From contig JBBPUQ010000009.1 in the NCBI GenBank assembly GCA_038501195.1, positions 2,046,001 through 2,110,000 on the forward strand: a stretch of DNA of 64,000 nucleotides, read 5' to 3'. The translations under genes and the position numbers were made by a program. This DNA is from Nemania diffusa. Its lineage: Eukaryota > Ascomycota > Sordariomycetes > Xylariales > Xylariaceae. Shown piece by piece: positions 25,277 through 37,912 of the stretch. The notes under the pieces are model-generated. The model saw only the letters and a program-made list of their open reading frames with translations. It did not search any database and was not told the origin of the DNA. Position 1 is the stretch's first letter, and each line of letters starts with the position of its first letter.

Positions 25277-28200
25277 TCAAGAAACACCCCAGGCCTCAAT
25301 CCCAACTCCTACAACTAAGACTCTCTCCTGGCTTTTCTTGTCCGCTAGTCTTTCATCTTCATCTCCGTACCACTCTTTCACGACCTCCAAATCACCAGCA
25401 TCTGCGACGCCGCTATATCGATTATCAAGCAAGTGAACCCTAGGAGACATAGATTTCCAGTCGACAAGTCGCCACATCTTGACGCGCTGGTCGTTGCTCG
25501 CGGTAACGATCACTGCATCCCGGTCTTCGTTCTCGAGCCGTACTATCCCGACGCCGGTTACTGCAGCAGCATGGGCGGAACGGACAATAAACTTGTTCCT
25601 GACCTCGTACTGGGTTAAGGCTTGCCCCTGGCTAGGAAGGGGAAACTGAGGGGCATGTGTTGGATCTGGGAGTAGAGCAGAGACTGAGCTCTGATCAGGT
25701 AAGAGGTCAGGATCCAGCACAGCACGAGAGTCTGTAGTCACATGCTGTTGAGACTTCGACTTGGTGGATGGAGCTAGAGAAGGTGAGTGTAGATGTAGTA
25801 CTCCGATTGCGTCATCGTCGCCGCCTGTGACGATTAGATATGAGGTCCCAGTATCCGTAACGATACTACGCATATCTAGCGATTTAATACCGCTTTGGTG
25901 GAGTTTCGTCATAAGAATATTCGTCGAATTCTTAGTTTCATCCCCAGGCGATCGTATGTCAGCAAACACAGTTAAATGACCATCAGTGGCAGCTGTCAGA
26001 ACCTGCGGGTAATAACCGTCCACGAGATTCAAATGCCTGAGCTGCGTAGGACAGGCACCGGTATACATCCGCCTACCTAATAACTGAAATCCATGCCGTG
26101 TGGAGTAGAGGTAGCTCTGCACGGTAGAGTTTGAGAGCGACATCGAAATACAGAACCTCGGTTCTGTCCGCGACTCCTCTGACCCGGAGTTGACGTCCTC
26201 AGCTGCATCGTAAATACTGGTATCGTCATCTAAGCACTGCACGTCGAAATCCGTAATTCGGAGATCGCCCACTTCGGTGCGATCAGGGAACACAGCCTCG
26301 CATACGACACCAAGAGGACAGATATCGCTTTCCAGTGGGGTAACGCGCCACGCGTAGAACTCTTCATTGCCGCCGCTGCTGAAGAGGTATTGATCCTTGA
26401 ACCATTTAAGTTTCTGGATCCCAGTGTTGTGTTTTTCTAGAGCGAGCAAGCAGCGCAGCGGCTGCTCCCCCTGAGGCCAGCTGCTCTCTCTCAGCTCCCA
26501 TATCCGTATCACGGTATCTTCGGCACCCGTAGCCACATATTTCTTGGAGGCCGACACTGACTTAATCTCGCGGCCGTGGCCGCCTACCTTCAATGGGAGA
26601 TGTGGCGCGTGTGTCTGCGAGAATATCTTCATCTGTGACGCCTTGGTACAGACGAACCTCACTCCATCTGGGTTCCCTTCTATTTGTACCTGGTCGAACA
26701 CACGATGTCCGCCACCGCAGTCGATAATTGCGATTTCTCTCTGCTGCGATACATTCCATACTATGAAGTATTTGCTTCGGAATCCATAGAGAATGAGTTC
26801 TTGTTTCCCATCCGGCTTGTCAAACAACCATGACCCTTCAATCATGGGCCCAAATGGTGGCCTCGTCTCATGAAGTAGATGGACTTGAAAATTATTTGCA
26901 GTATCGAGGATCTCGTAAACTCTGTATTTCCCGTCGCGAGAAGTTACAAGGAAATAAAGTGGCGAATGTTCGGAACACCGAGGGAGCGGAAGGATCGATG
27001 TGATTTTGTCACCAATCTTAACTTGTTTCGTCAAACGAGTAGAGTAACTACCATCGGTGGTCCGGTTACAGATTGCAATACTACCGTTCCTAGAGCCTAT
27101 GATGAGGTAGTCATGGCACCACGCGGCAGTTGTTAATATGAACCCATTAGGTGCCCTTGCCTCTGTGCGCTGTATTAGGGTGTGATTTTTATCAAGACGG
27201 ACAATTTCTGCCCTCGCACTCCCGTATACCGTGATTAGAAGCTCAATATGTCCATGATACTCCTGTTCAGGATTGAAGGATGTGTTAGGAGAAGAAGCTA
27301 AAGTATCAGAAAGGCATATAATTTCCGTGATCTTCCGTTCTGCTTTATGGACTGACCGAAGCGAATCGCTGCTCGCCTCATGATAGTAAAATAGCTCGCC
27401 GTTAGGAGCGCCAATAAACGCCGTCGAAGTTCTTCTAGAGCTCTTGAGGATAGTGTATGATTGTATGGTAGTTCGAATTACATCAGAGATTATAAGCTCT
27501 TTCCACGCTGTTTCGGTGTCGAAAGTGCCAAGGAACAGGCGGCCTGATCTTGTCGTGATTAGTAACCTGTCGCCTGTGATAAATGTGAAGCTTTGAAACA
27601 TTTCCCTTCCATTTCCATGCTTGAAAGACGAGATAAAAGGGGTAGCTCCTATGTTTTGGTGCTGACACTCCTCTATAAGCGATATTGGAGATACATCGAG
27701 TTGCTGAATGGATCGCGGGTAATAGCTGATACCGCCTATCCGATGATCTAGATTCCTGGGTGTGTGAAAAGGGTCGATATCCATGAGCGCTATTTTGCCA
27801 TCTTCCCCGCCAGTAGCTATTAGAAGACATTTTTTATTGGACATCATGGCGTGCGACCAAATTTGCTTCCCATTGTGGTTTGAAAAGGTTTCGTGGTGTG
27901 TTAACTTAAAGGGAGGTTGACTAGAGCTGTTTGAGACTCTCATTTTGGGTGGACTTGGATTCGTCTCGAGACCAGCTTCCAGCTTGAGATGCCACCTTTG
28001 CATAGTAGCATCCTCCCCGAACGAATAAAGTTCAATCATGTCTTCCTCATCAAGTTGGCCAGGGCTCCTTATCTCGACTTGCCATATCCTGGATATATGG
28101 CCCATAGCCATCGCGATACACCCGGACTGGCTATTTACCAACCCTATTGAGCCAACGATAGAATCGCCAAACCCAGTTTGCCTTGCATCGGATATTTGTG

Positions 28201-29312
28201 TCTTGTACTCATTATTTTTATTCGTAAGTTCTTCGCGTCTTTCTGTGATATCCCAAACTCGGATCGTCCTATCGTCACTACAACTCGTGAGCAGTCTGAT
28301 CGTTTCCCCGGAACTCGTAAGTATCTCAGGCGATATGTGAACGCCAAAAATTGAGCCTTCGTGGCCTGAGAACACGAATAAGACCTCGCAGCCAGCTGTT
28401 TCCCTTATTTTTTGCGCATCATCTTCCCCCGTATCGTTATTATAGTTCTCTGTGCCAATATCGGGTCCAAGATGACACTTCCAAACCACAATCTCGCCGA
28501 ACACCGTACCGGCAGCTACGAGCACACAGTTCCGCCCGACCCAGAAAAAATTACCCGAGTATAAGATCGGCCGCGAAGGCGACAGTACTTGTCCTAAAAC
28601 GAGTGTATTTTGATCTGCGCTTACATGCCCCTGGATGACCTCGTTATGCGCCGTAAGTAGAACGACGTGGTTATTATCAAAAGGTGAAATACGGCCATCG
28701 AATATCCAATCTGGAGCTATAGCTTCGGGCGCAGACAACGCCGTGCCTGATGATCTATAATTCTCTAGAACATGAATGCGCGTACTGTCATTGTCTTTTC
28801 TAGGGTCGGGAGAAACCAACTCTTCGACGATGCGACCAGGCAATACTTTGACGGAGGAACCGCCCCAAACGAGAACCTGGGGGGGATTACTGGTACCGCC
28901 CTTAGCAGCAGGGGGTACGGAAAGGCCGTGGATAGGCTGCGCTTGGAAGACAGGTATTCTTCCGCAAAGGCGTGAGGCTACGACATCATAGATCTGAATA
29001 TCTGTGTCTTCAGCCGCGAGTAGATATTTCTTATCACCCAACGTCCAGAACGCAAGCGCCGTGATTGGGTTTAGCACATACTCACGACGGAGTCGGCCGG
29101 GAGGTGCCGCCTATAATTAATAGACATTAATAACTGCGCGATATAAAATATCTACTCTTTTTCATACATGTGAAGCATCTGTCATGTTGGGTCTTTTGAT
29201 TCCATGATTCTTCGGGGTTTGGTGGGACGGGTCTTGTGGGGACTTGGGTATCACTTTAGTGAATATTTTTTTTTCCCCCGACGAACAAAAATAAACTTAC
29301 CTCGTGAGACAT
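25277..29312 (-). CDS. WD40 protein of the WDR6 / Trm734 (Rtt10) family
   Basis: Two exons, 29312-29301 (only 12 nt, MSHE) and 29110-25277, encode 1281 residues. The 190-nt intron has GTAAGT and ends ATTATAG; removal gives MSHEAAPPGRLRREYVLNP. The protein is built of WD40 repeats throughout: LTSCSDDRTIRVWDI (about residues 270-285), VATGAEDTVIRIWEL (about 890) and VIVTASNDQRVKMWRL near the C-terminus. Length and three-propeller layout match Trm734/WDR6, the partner of Trm7 for 2'-O-methylation of the wobble base in tRNA-Phe, also linked to endosomal recycling in yeast. Assignment rests on architecture and local similarity, so another large WD40 protein is not excluded. Confidence 0.8.
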
Positions 29313-29798
29313 TATAATCGTGCCTTCATAACGGGGCCGTATGCCAGCTCAAAAAATTGGATTGTGGAGGCACAGTTGACCTGTCGGAAAAGTTGTTTCT
29401 GGGATAATACCTACGTATCTAATTATGAGTGCGAAAATGGGCCTGTGATTCATGTTTGAAGTATTCAAATCTAAGCACGTGATTAGCGCTATTGAAGCTG
29501 TTAGAACAATTATGCATAGTTCACATGGCGGCGAGGATATATAAAGTTCAATCTTATTTTATAATACTATCTGTCATGTCTTGAGTTCATTACGGCATTC
29601 CTCTGTCGAATGCACTGGGTATATCCCCTTGAGACGCAATATCGACCCTTAACAACCCCCGATGCGCGTGGGCCTCCCAAATCCTCTCGTAGCCCAACGC
29701 CGACATAATGCAAACGGGAAAAAATGACTGAAAACCATCGACCCTCTAATTTATTTCAAATGACACACCCTTTGTCGTTATGTTCATTAGCCTCTACT
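29313..29798. other. Intergenic region
   Basis: About 490 bp between two minus-strand genes, holding the WDR6-type promoter and the 3' end of the SUR7-type gene. No distinct site recognised. Confidence 0.5.
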
Positions 29799-30851
29799 TT
29801 AGACGCGAGAATGGGAGTAAGGCTCGTAAGCGAGGTCTGATCGAGCGCCACCGCGTTGAGGGGCGGCGTAGTTGTACCCGTTGTACCCAGCGCTGTGGTT
29901 CTCGCCGATGGGAGCGTATGAGCTGTTTGGAATAAGCTTTTCGCCGTCGGAGTGGCGTGACGCTTTGCCGTAGGGGCGACGCTCCGGCTTGCAGCAGCAG
30001 ATAGAGAAAAGCCAGAAAAGACCGGCGCCGATAGCGAAAGCAACGCTCAACCAGAGGACGGCTAAAAAGCTTGTGTTGAGGTTGGCCTTAACTCCATATT
30101 GCTTTGACACCCCCAAGACAACGCCAATAACGGTGGCGCCCGTAACGGTCAAGAGAATGGCGGTAGCGATGATGGCAGCAGTAGCGAAGCCAGAAATGAG
30201 CCAAGTGACGCATGAAATGGCGCGAGAACATGCTGTGAAAAGACCGACAAGAAGCTCCAAACCTAGAGCGACAATAGCAATAATAAATACTATCTCGGTC
30301 CATCTCGTGATGGTCTTGTACGAGTTCAGGCCATCGTTGAGCGAGTCGGGAATAGTGATGTCAAGGCCGGTCGCATTGATGAGCTGCTGTACCCAATCCA
30401 AATCGAGCTCATGAGTAGCCCAATCGAACTCGGCCTTCGTGCAGTTTCGCTTGCCGTCCTCTGGGGTGACACATAAACCCCAGAGAGTGAAGTCATAGAC
30501 ATTAGCTAGACCAATGTCCGAGGCTGTGATGTTGGTGCCGCTGAGCGCGTTGGTGATAGCATCAGTTACATCAGTTGATGATTCCTTAGCGCTTAACAGG
30601 CTTGCATCATGCCACTCGACAGGTGAACGGTTGACAATGGCCTCGACTTCGGACCTTGACAGCAATGACGTGGCGTTCTCGACGAGGTTCTGTATTTGTG
30701 TGGCGTCGATGGAGAGGTTCGTAACATCGATGCGGAATAAATATAAGTTGTTGCTGGTTACGCCGGTCAAACCGACAATGAGAGCGGCGATGATACTCGC
30801 GACCGTCAGGATAAATGGCAGAGCCACACAGAAATATCTTCCTACACCCAT
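29799..30851 (-). CDS. SUR7/PalI family four-TM cortical membrane protein
   Basis: Intronless, 350 residues. The first TM helix is about 8-30, followed by a large extracellular loop with several N-glycosylation sites and the two Cys of WGLCVTPEDGKRNC. Three further TM helices lie at about 186-210, 215-245 and 265-290, then CCCKPERR and a polar Gly/Tyr/Ser-rich cytosolic tail. One TM, a loop with paired Cys, then three TMs is the SUR7/PalI layout; members sit in eisosomes/cortical patches or act in ambient pH sensing. Sequence alone does not separate these roles. Confidence 0.82.
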   Translation of the reverse strand: MGVGRYFCVALPFILTVASIIAALIVGLTGVTSNNLYLFRIDVTNLSIDATQIQNLVENATSLLSRSEVEAIVNRSPVEWHDASLLSAKESSTDVTDAITNALSGTNITASDIGLANVYDFTLWGLCVTPEDGKRNCTKAEFDWATHELDLDWVQQLINATGLDITIPDSLNDGLNSYKTITRWTEIVFIIAIVALGLELLVGLFTACSRAISCVTWLISGFATAAIIATAILLTVTGATVIGVVLGVSKQYGVKANLNTSFLAVLWLSVAFAIGAGLFWLFSICCCKPERRPYGKASRHSDGEKLIPNSSYAPIGENHSAGYNGYNYAAPQRGGARSDLAYEPYSHSRV

Positions 30852-33800
30852 CTTCTTGTGGTTGTTATTGCGAACGCGACTATATGTGGGGTTTTCTCAG
30901 GTACTCTCTAATACCCGGTTCAGTGTCGCGATGCTGCTGGTGCAGAGCTGCGATGATGTAATAGCTTCGGTAAAAGAGGCCTCCTACCCCGAAAGATTGA
31001 GAATTAGCGTGTTTGCGGAAAACGAAAGTTTAGTCGAATTTGTAATTCTCGCGGCCGTAAACGGGTGATATATGGATGGGAAATGACCACGCTAAAATGG
31101 AATATTCTAGGCCACGAAAGATGAACGAGGGAAAAAGATGATGAGACGAAATCCTGAATCGAGGGAAGGGATTGGATTCTTTTGTATTTCACAATGTAGG
31201 AAGGGCGCCGATCCTACGTGTTTAGCGTGGCGCAGTCGCCTCTTAAAGTACCCGCAAACATGGCCACGTTAGAGGGCGATGCGGCCAAGCAACAAGGGAG
31301 AGGTCCGAGTTCTCACTATACAGGTCCCTTCAGCCCGGCTGACAATAGCTTTGTTAGTGAACACTCAGCCCCAAGGCCCATGCAAGCTAGTGAAAGCCCT
31401 TGTTTTCGGCATTCGTAGGTACGGCGTAGGCAGCTACGGTACCTAAGGTACGCAGCCCTTCATCTCCCTAACGCGGGGAGACCACTATAATGTTATCTAT
31501 ACTACGTATACTTGCCTAAAATAGCTATTGAAAGTCGATATGTAGGACTTTTAATTAAATGTCGCAATTACGGAGCTTACTTATTACTTCCGATGCACCT
31601 ATTCAGATTCAATCCGCTACAATAATGACACGGTTTTTTGGGACCTGTTTGTAGTAGAACCTAAGAGACGCCAAAATAAAAAACCGAGTCAACAACTGTA
31701 GATCGACTGTTGAGTATGATGCATTGCCAGAACGAAAAGAAGAAAATTATGGGACTGGCCGCGTCGCCTTTCCACGCCAAGAAGGGCAAAGTTCACGACC
31801 GCAGTCTGAAGACGTCAGTACGTTACATAACCTGTCAGTCAGGTGTGTTGCGGGCAGAACTGCAATACTGCGCATATATTATAGACAGGACTATAGAGTT
31901 CAACTGCGCACGCCATAGGTAGAGTGATGATGGTGTCGTCAGCAAGAGGACCGTCCCATTGACGCGTGTTTCAAATACTTGTCTGACAAGATTTACACTC
32001 ACATTGATGATGCCGACAATCAAGGCAACGCCAATAACTCAAACATATTGATGGCATATTAGCCTTCGCGTATATCTATCTAGTGCTTGCTGTCGAGCGA
32101 AGGCAAAGAGTTAGACGTATTCTGTATACCTATACGTAGCTCGAGACCGATGGGCCGATTCACGGATGGGATTGTTTCGTTCGGTCTGCTGCCAGTCCTT
32201 CAAACTGAAACCGCCTCTTCGTTCTGACACTAGGCATCTGTATAGTACCCACCATGCAATGCCTTCGGATTCTAGTCCGATGGAGGTACCTCTTGCCCAG
32301 CTGCTACACTGTGGCGCAGGCGGTGTCCAAGTGGGAACAAGTCCATGTGCTCCGGTAACACGGGACCCGCTAAAGCACGCTTGCCATCCTATGATTGGGT
32401 ATCGTCTATTCCGTTCGTTTATCAGAAAATCTAAAAATAGAGACGGAAGTTCTATCTAGCGTAGTTTCACCTGTAAAAAAGCCCAACCTCGTCAATTTTT
32501 ATATCTCCCGTCTAGTACCTAGATGAATTTGATAAAGCATTTTGGAGCCGAAGGTTTCCAAACTACTGTTCCTGGCTTAGGTAAAACATGTTTTGAGAGA
32601 CCTACTTGTTCTTGCAAAATGTGCAAACGTCAAACTGTTGTGGCTTTAAACTTTGAATCAATTATGGCCTGCCTGCGTCCAGAGCAAATTGCCTAATATG
32701 GAGATATTTTTACCCTATCTAGATTGATAAAGTTTGATATGTAGCTAGCATAAGGCTGATTTACTTAATCATCAACTTGGACAGGTATAGGCATATTGAC
32801 ACTACCTTCTTATTCTAGTGTAACTCAGTAGCGTCGTCGTTAAATAGGCTACACTTTAGTTAGCTAAATAAGAATATTGCTTAACTCCTGTCTCTTTTAG
32901 CAGCTGCACTATTCGCCTATTAAACTAGGACTTGCTTGGTTGACAGAGTATAAGACGACGACGTATCGCCAACCTCGTGCAATCTTGCGAGAACTTATTT
33001 GATCTTATATCATTAGACGTCGAGAACTAAGACTAAAGGCGTAGGTTCAAGTACCACGAGGGACTTAACACGCTTAGCGATTTGACTCTTATGGGTCAAA
33101 GCACGTAGGTGCTTGTTAGGCTAAGGCTTGATAAAGACCTAGACGCATTAAGAGTCGAGAGTGCCAACAGTGTTGGTGGAACCCAAGTACCAAAGCAACC
33201 TGTCGTACGCTTGGCTAATAATCTTGATGGACTACACTACTAGAACACGACCCGTACAGCTGGTAACGGCCTCATTTCTATAGGTAGTTACCTGGCCCAA
33301 GCCATGTGCCAAGGGAGAGCCAAGGGGGCATACTTCTTAGTATATATATAATAATAGATGTACCTACCAGACTCTGCATTCCCAAACCTCCAACACCTTG
33401 CAGTGGATCTTGACATGGCTCCAACAGATTTTTAATCTCTTGTTATCTATCTCTTGCTCCACCTGGAGCACATCATCAAATTCAGACATAGGTATGTGTG
33501 TAGCTGTCAATATTACAATTCACATATTTCAAATGCAAACCCCATGATGTGTTTCCCCGAAGACGGCTCAACACGTCCCTATGTCGCTAACATCAGCGTT
33601 CCGAGACGGGTCCGTGAGGTGCCAGCAACTCACTCTACTTTAACAAACTGCATAAACGGCGGGAGTTCCCACTGCGCCGATGCAACCTTGGAGAGATCCG
33701 GCTCTCATTTATACGCATCTCCTGCCTATCCGGAAGATGTCGAAGTCTATTTATTTTCGTAGGTAGGATTAAAGCACTACTGATTTACATATTGAGCGGG

Positions 33801-36205
33801 CATGATTGGAAGATGGACATCACGACATGACGACGACGAAGAAGCAACGGGACTGCGAATACAAATTAATGTGTGACGGTTCCGATTAGCCTACAAAACA
33901 CGGAATCATCTTCAGACTACCGGTATTCAGAAGTGTTACGTTGCGCGTTCGTGCTGCCTCCCTATCTACTGCTCGTCTTCCTTGCTTGCCATGTACGACT
34001 AGGGCCGGTGGAGGTAAGGAGGGCTTGCTTATATCGGCACCCTGGTGATCTGCGGGTGGGTAGACTTTTCATAGGTCTGCAATATGTTGTACGAACATAG
34101 ATACAGGCTATTTGGATGGATCTCTGTTTTATTGCAGAAGTAGGTAGAGTTGGGAGAAACGAAGTTGAGAAAACAAGAGGTAGCGAAGAGATTGATTCAA
34201 GGACGTGTTAGCATGCCTAATGTACCTATAGTGTTCCGTACCGTATACCTCTGTGTCTACCTATCTATACATACATACCTTAGGTAGTTGAGCCCCACAA
34301 AATTCGAGGCCCAACTCATCGCTACTGCCTGGCGCCCATAGCGGGAAGATGCCCAAGTTATCACTGTATCCAGTCACAAGGACAGGTCCAATGTTCACTG
34401 CGCTGCATTTGCGGGGATGTACCATGGAACGCTTCCCTTGCACCTTCACTTTGTGGTTCTGCTCCTATGGTTCCGTTCCTGTTCCTACAGCATTTGTACC
34501 ACCGTACCTAACTAGGCAGGCTAGGTACCTGCTCTCGCTACCTATTACCTTAGGGACGCTACCTCACCTACCTCCTTCAATACCACACGATCGTGTGAAT
34601 TTCATACTTAATTAACCCCCCTCAACTTTCAACCTGCACTACCTAGGCTACGCTCATAACTGCCCAAGTCAACTGTCGAGACCTTGGCGCCGTTTAACGT
34701 TAGTGAGCTGGTTCACCCATCCGGTCTCACCTTCTACATTCCACAAGCCCATAGCCCAATTAGTGTTCCGCCACCAACAAAAAGCAGCGCGGCAACCTGA
34801 GACTTCACCCGTACCAAACCTCGTGCGTGGTTGCAATCGGGGCATCTTGGCAGTTTACTACATGCTTCCTTCTCCCCAATACAGTCCCGTCCTGTGCAAT
34901 CATTTCCTAGGTACTACCCGAGAGGTACCTACCTAACTCGTCCGCCCGTGATCGCCCGTGATCGATATTAAGCACCAGGACCAGCAGCAGAAGCAGCACC
35001 GGCAGCAGCAGAAGCAGCAGCACCACCACCAATACCAGCACCAGCTCCCACCGACCTATACATCATTAGAGCCTAGGTAGATTCGAGACCGACCGCATGC
35101 CTGCCCGCCAGAAACCACACCGCACCCGAGTGTACCAATGATAGAGCCAAGTGCCATCGACTAGCCCAGTTTCTGCCCAGACCAACTTCAGTCGGCGAAA
35201 CCTTGCTGATGGTAGTGTGTCTGTCTACGCAGTACCTACCACGCCCAGTCTCAACCATCATACATAAAAACTTGGCGCCACGCCGCGCCGCGACCAGGTT
35301 CACCGGCCTGTCTTGTCTCGTCTCTTCTACCTAGACCACAGCTCGTCTTCTCTCCCCCGACCTATCATCTATCTACAGACCTGCGACCGTTGCCGGCTGG
35401 GTATGGCTTATTTTCCTACTTTGCCTTGTATCCCTTTTGCTCTCGTTCGCCGCCAGTTCTCTTTGTTGTCGCCGCTGCGGCCTCTCGAGGGGGTTTCCAC
35501 GCATGTACAAGTCTAGCTCCTCTACACTAGCAATACACACTACGGTACCGTATACCCACAGAGATACCTGTAGATACACACGCACAATGAGTAGCAAGCG
35601 CTTACTTGAAGAAAGCTTCTCCCCGCATTAGCAACGTTATTTCCATCTTTCCCTCTTGTCTCTGCTTAACCCATTAGCTTACGGCATTCCTGTGCGCCAA
35701 TTGCCCTGCCATTTGAGCTTTTCAATGGACACACCACTATTGCGCCCAATACACTATATGAAGTGAGCGACGTGAGCTGACCTTTCCCGCCCAGGTAGAT
35801 GAATCGGTATCCACCTGCGCTCTCGTCATAGACCAACTCCCACCACACCCGTTCAATCCTATACCTCCGATAGCCCCGTCCCTCAACGCCGACGCAAGGC
35901 CTTCCGACGTTCGGCACTTTCAGCACGTCGCTTGTTTCCGATCCTTTTTACAGGCAGTCTCACGCCTTGAACCACAAAGACGGACACCACAACGGCTTCC
36001 CAAACCTCCTCCGTTCTCCTCCTTGCCATCCTGGTACAGCTGTTTCATCCTCCCTAGTAGTGAGCATAGCGACACAAACCACCGACACCTGTATACGCCA
36101 AAAACCCGGACGGCGGGCGTCTGGGCACTCGTTTCCTTGGTTGGACTTCTTCTACGAGGCTCGGACATTATTATTACTATTACTCTCGACTTATCCGCCA
36201 AGATT
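30852..36205. other. 5.35-kb region without a supported gene
   Basis: Only short, mutually overlapping frames are present, none with a domain, good splice sites or consistent coding bias. 32,700-33,300 is stop-rich on both strands and may be decayed repeat DNA. TAGGTA/TACCTA words are frequent, especially 34,260-34,580. A CAG/CAC triplet tract lies at 34,971-35,048. The last several hundred bases are pyrimidine-rich and should include the promoter and long leader of the PPZ gene. Confidence 0.5.
34971..35048 (+). repeat. Imperfect CAG/CAC triplet repeat
   Basis: About 26 trinucleotides of the CAG, AAG, CAC and CCAG type in register, such as CAGCAGAAGCAGCACC. In one frame it would read Gln/Lys/His/Pro, but no bounded coding frame with a start and domain surrounds it. 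It lies about 1.2 kb upstream of the PPZ start codon. Confidence 0.75.
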
Positions 36206-37912
36206 ATGGGGAACCAAAATTCGAAAGAGGGCGGGGGCTCTAAGGGGTCAGCCGCTACAGCCGCCTCGGAGCGCCCCGATGGTTTGCAGTCATACCCCTC
36301 CCTTGGAAAATCCGATACCAAGGATTCATCGCGCTCGTTTAAGGCGCTCCGATCCAAAATCCCGGGCAGCGGGAAAACGGACAGTCCGCGAAGTTCTACG
36401 ATTCTCTCTAATAGCGAGACGCTCGTGGACAAATCCGATGTCGCGTCCGTGCGATCCGGCCGAAGTAGTAAGTCGGCGGTGTCTAGGTCCAGCCGCGTCG
36501 ACTCTACACCTGTCCCGCAGTCGCCAGAATCCCCGGCCTCGCCATTTGACGATGTGCAGCCACCGCCGTCGCCTATACAGTCTGCTTCGATGAAAGGGGG
36601 CCATGGAGATATTAGTGCCGCTCAAGCTTCTGGTGAGGTTGACCACGTTTCGGATCAACCACCATCTGGCGCTGCTAATCCCAACCCACAATTGCAACAG
36701 CAGCCTGGGGCCTCGATTCTCGTAAAGAGGGAGAATACACCTAACCTAGTACAACAGGGACCCCCAGAGGAACAACCCAGTACTATAGCCATGGGCGAGA
36801 TCAACGATATTGACCTTGACGATTTCATCAAGCGCCTCCTAGACGCCGCCTACGCTGGCAAGGTTACCAAAAGTGTCTGCCTAAAGAACGCCGAAATTGT
36901 AGCCATATGCCAGAGAGCGCGGGAATGTTTTCTTTCCCAACCGGCACTGCTTGAGTTGGATGCCCCTGTTAAAATCGTTGGCGACGTTCATGGGCAGTAT
37001 ACCGACTTAATTCGTATGTTTGAGATGTGTGGATTCCCCCCCTCCGCCAACTTTTTATTCCTCGGCGATTACGTCGACCGAGGGAAACAGTCTCTTGAGA
37101 CGATTCTCTTACTACTATGTTACAAGCTCAAGTATCCCGAGAACTTCTTCCTTCTACGAGGAAACCATGAGTGCGCCAATGTTACCCGTGTCTATGGATT
37201 CTATGATGAATGCAAACGACGGTGCAACGTCAAAATTTGGAAGACCTTTATCGATTGCTTCAACACTTTGCCCATCGCTTCCATCGTCGCAGGGAAGATT
37301 TTCTGTGTCCACGGTGGCTTATCACCGGCACTGAGCCATATGGATGATATTCGCAATATTGCTCGCCCGACGGATGTCCCTGATTATGGATTACTTAACG
37401 ACTTGCTTTGGTCTGATCCTGCGGACATGGAAGCCGATTGGGAGGCTAATGAGAGGGGAGTGAGTTATTGTTTTGGAAAGAAGGTCATAACTGACTTTCT
37501 CGCCACGCACGATTTTGACCTGGTTTGCCGTGCACACATGGTTGTAGAAGACGGCTATGAATTCTTTAACGACAGGGTTCTGGTTACTGTCTTCAGCGCA
37601 CCAAATGTATGTACAGTCAATACACCGCACAGCAAGAGGATAAAACTAACAGGATTCTTTAGTACTGCGGCGAATTCGACAACTGGGGGGCTGTTATGTC
37701 CGTTTCATCGGAGCTCCTTTGCAGTTTTGAATTGCTTAAACCACTTGACTCTTCCGCGCTGAAAAGCCATATCAAGAAGGGCAGGACTAAACGCAATAAT
37801 ATGCTCAATAGCCCGGTGTGTTGAATTCTCTCCTAAGTCAAAAAAATAACAGTCTCAGTGGTCTCTAATGCCCTTTTCGCAGCCGGCAAGCGTGTGCCCT
37901 CAGAGCGTGTAG
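36206..37912 (+). CDS. PPZ-type serine/threonine protein phosphatase
   Basis: Three exons, 36206-37606, 37663-37815 and 37883-37912, give 527 residues. The frame is open upstream, but ATG 36206 begins MGNQNS, an N-myristoylation signal typical of Ppz proteins, and is followed by about 195 Ser/Pro-rich residues. The PP1-like catalytic domain has GDVHG (about 259-263), GDYVDRG (287-293) and RGNHE (318-322), the metal-binding loops. The last two exons supply [27 protein letters not shown] and the tail PASVCPQSV, which is lost if the final intron is ignored. Ppz phosphatases regulate cation homeostasis and cell-wall integrity. Confidence 0.92.

Noticed and set aside
36023..36205. N-terminal extension of the PPZ phosphatase in the same frame
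   Set aside because: The in-frame ATG at 36206 begins MGNQNS, an N-myristoylation signal expected for this family; the extension has no conserved features.
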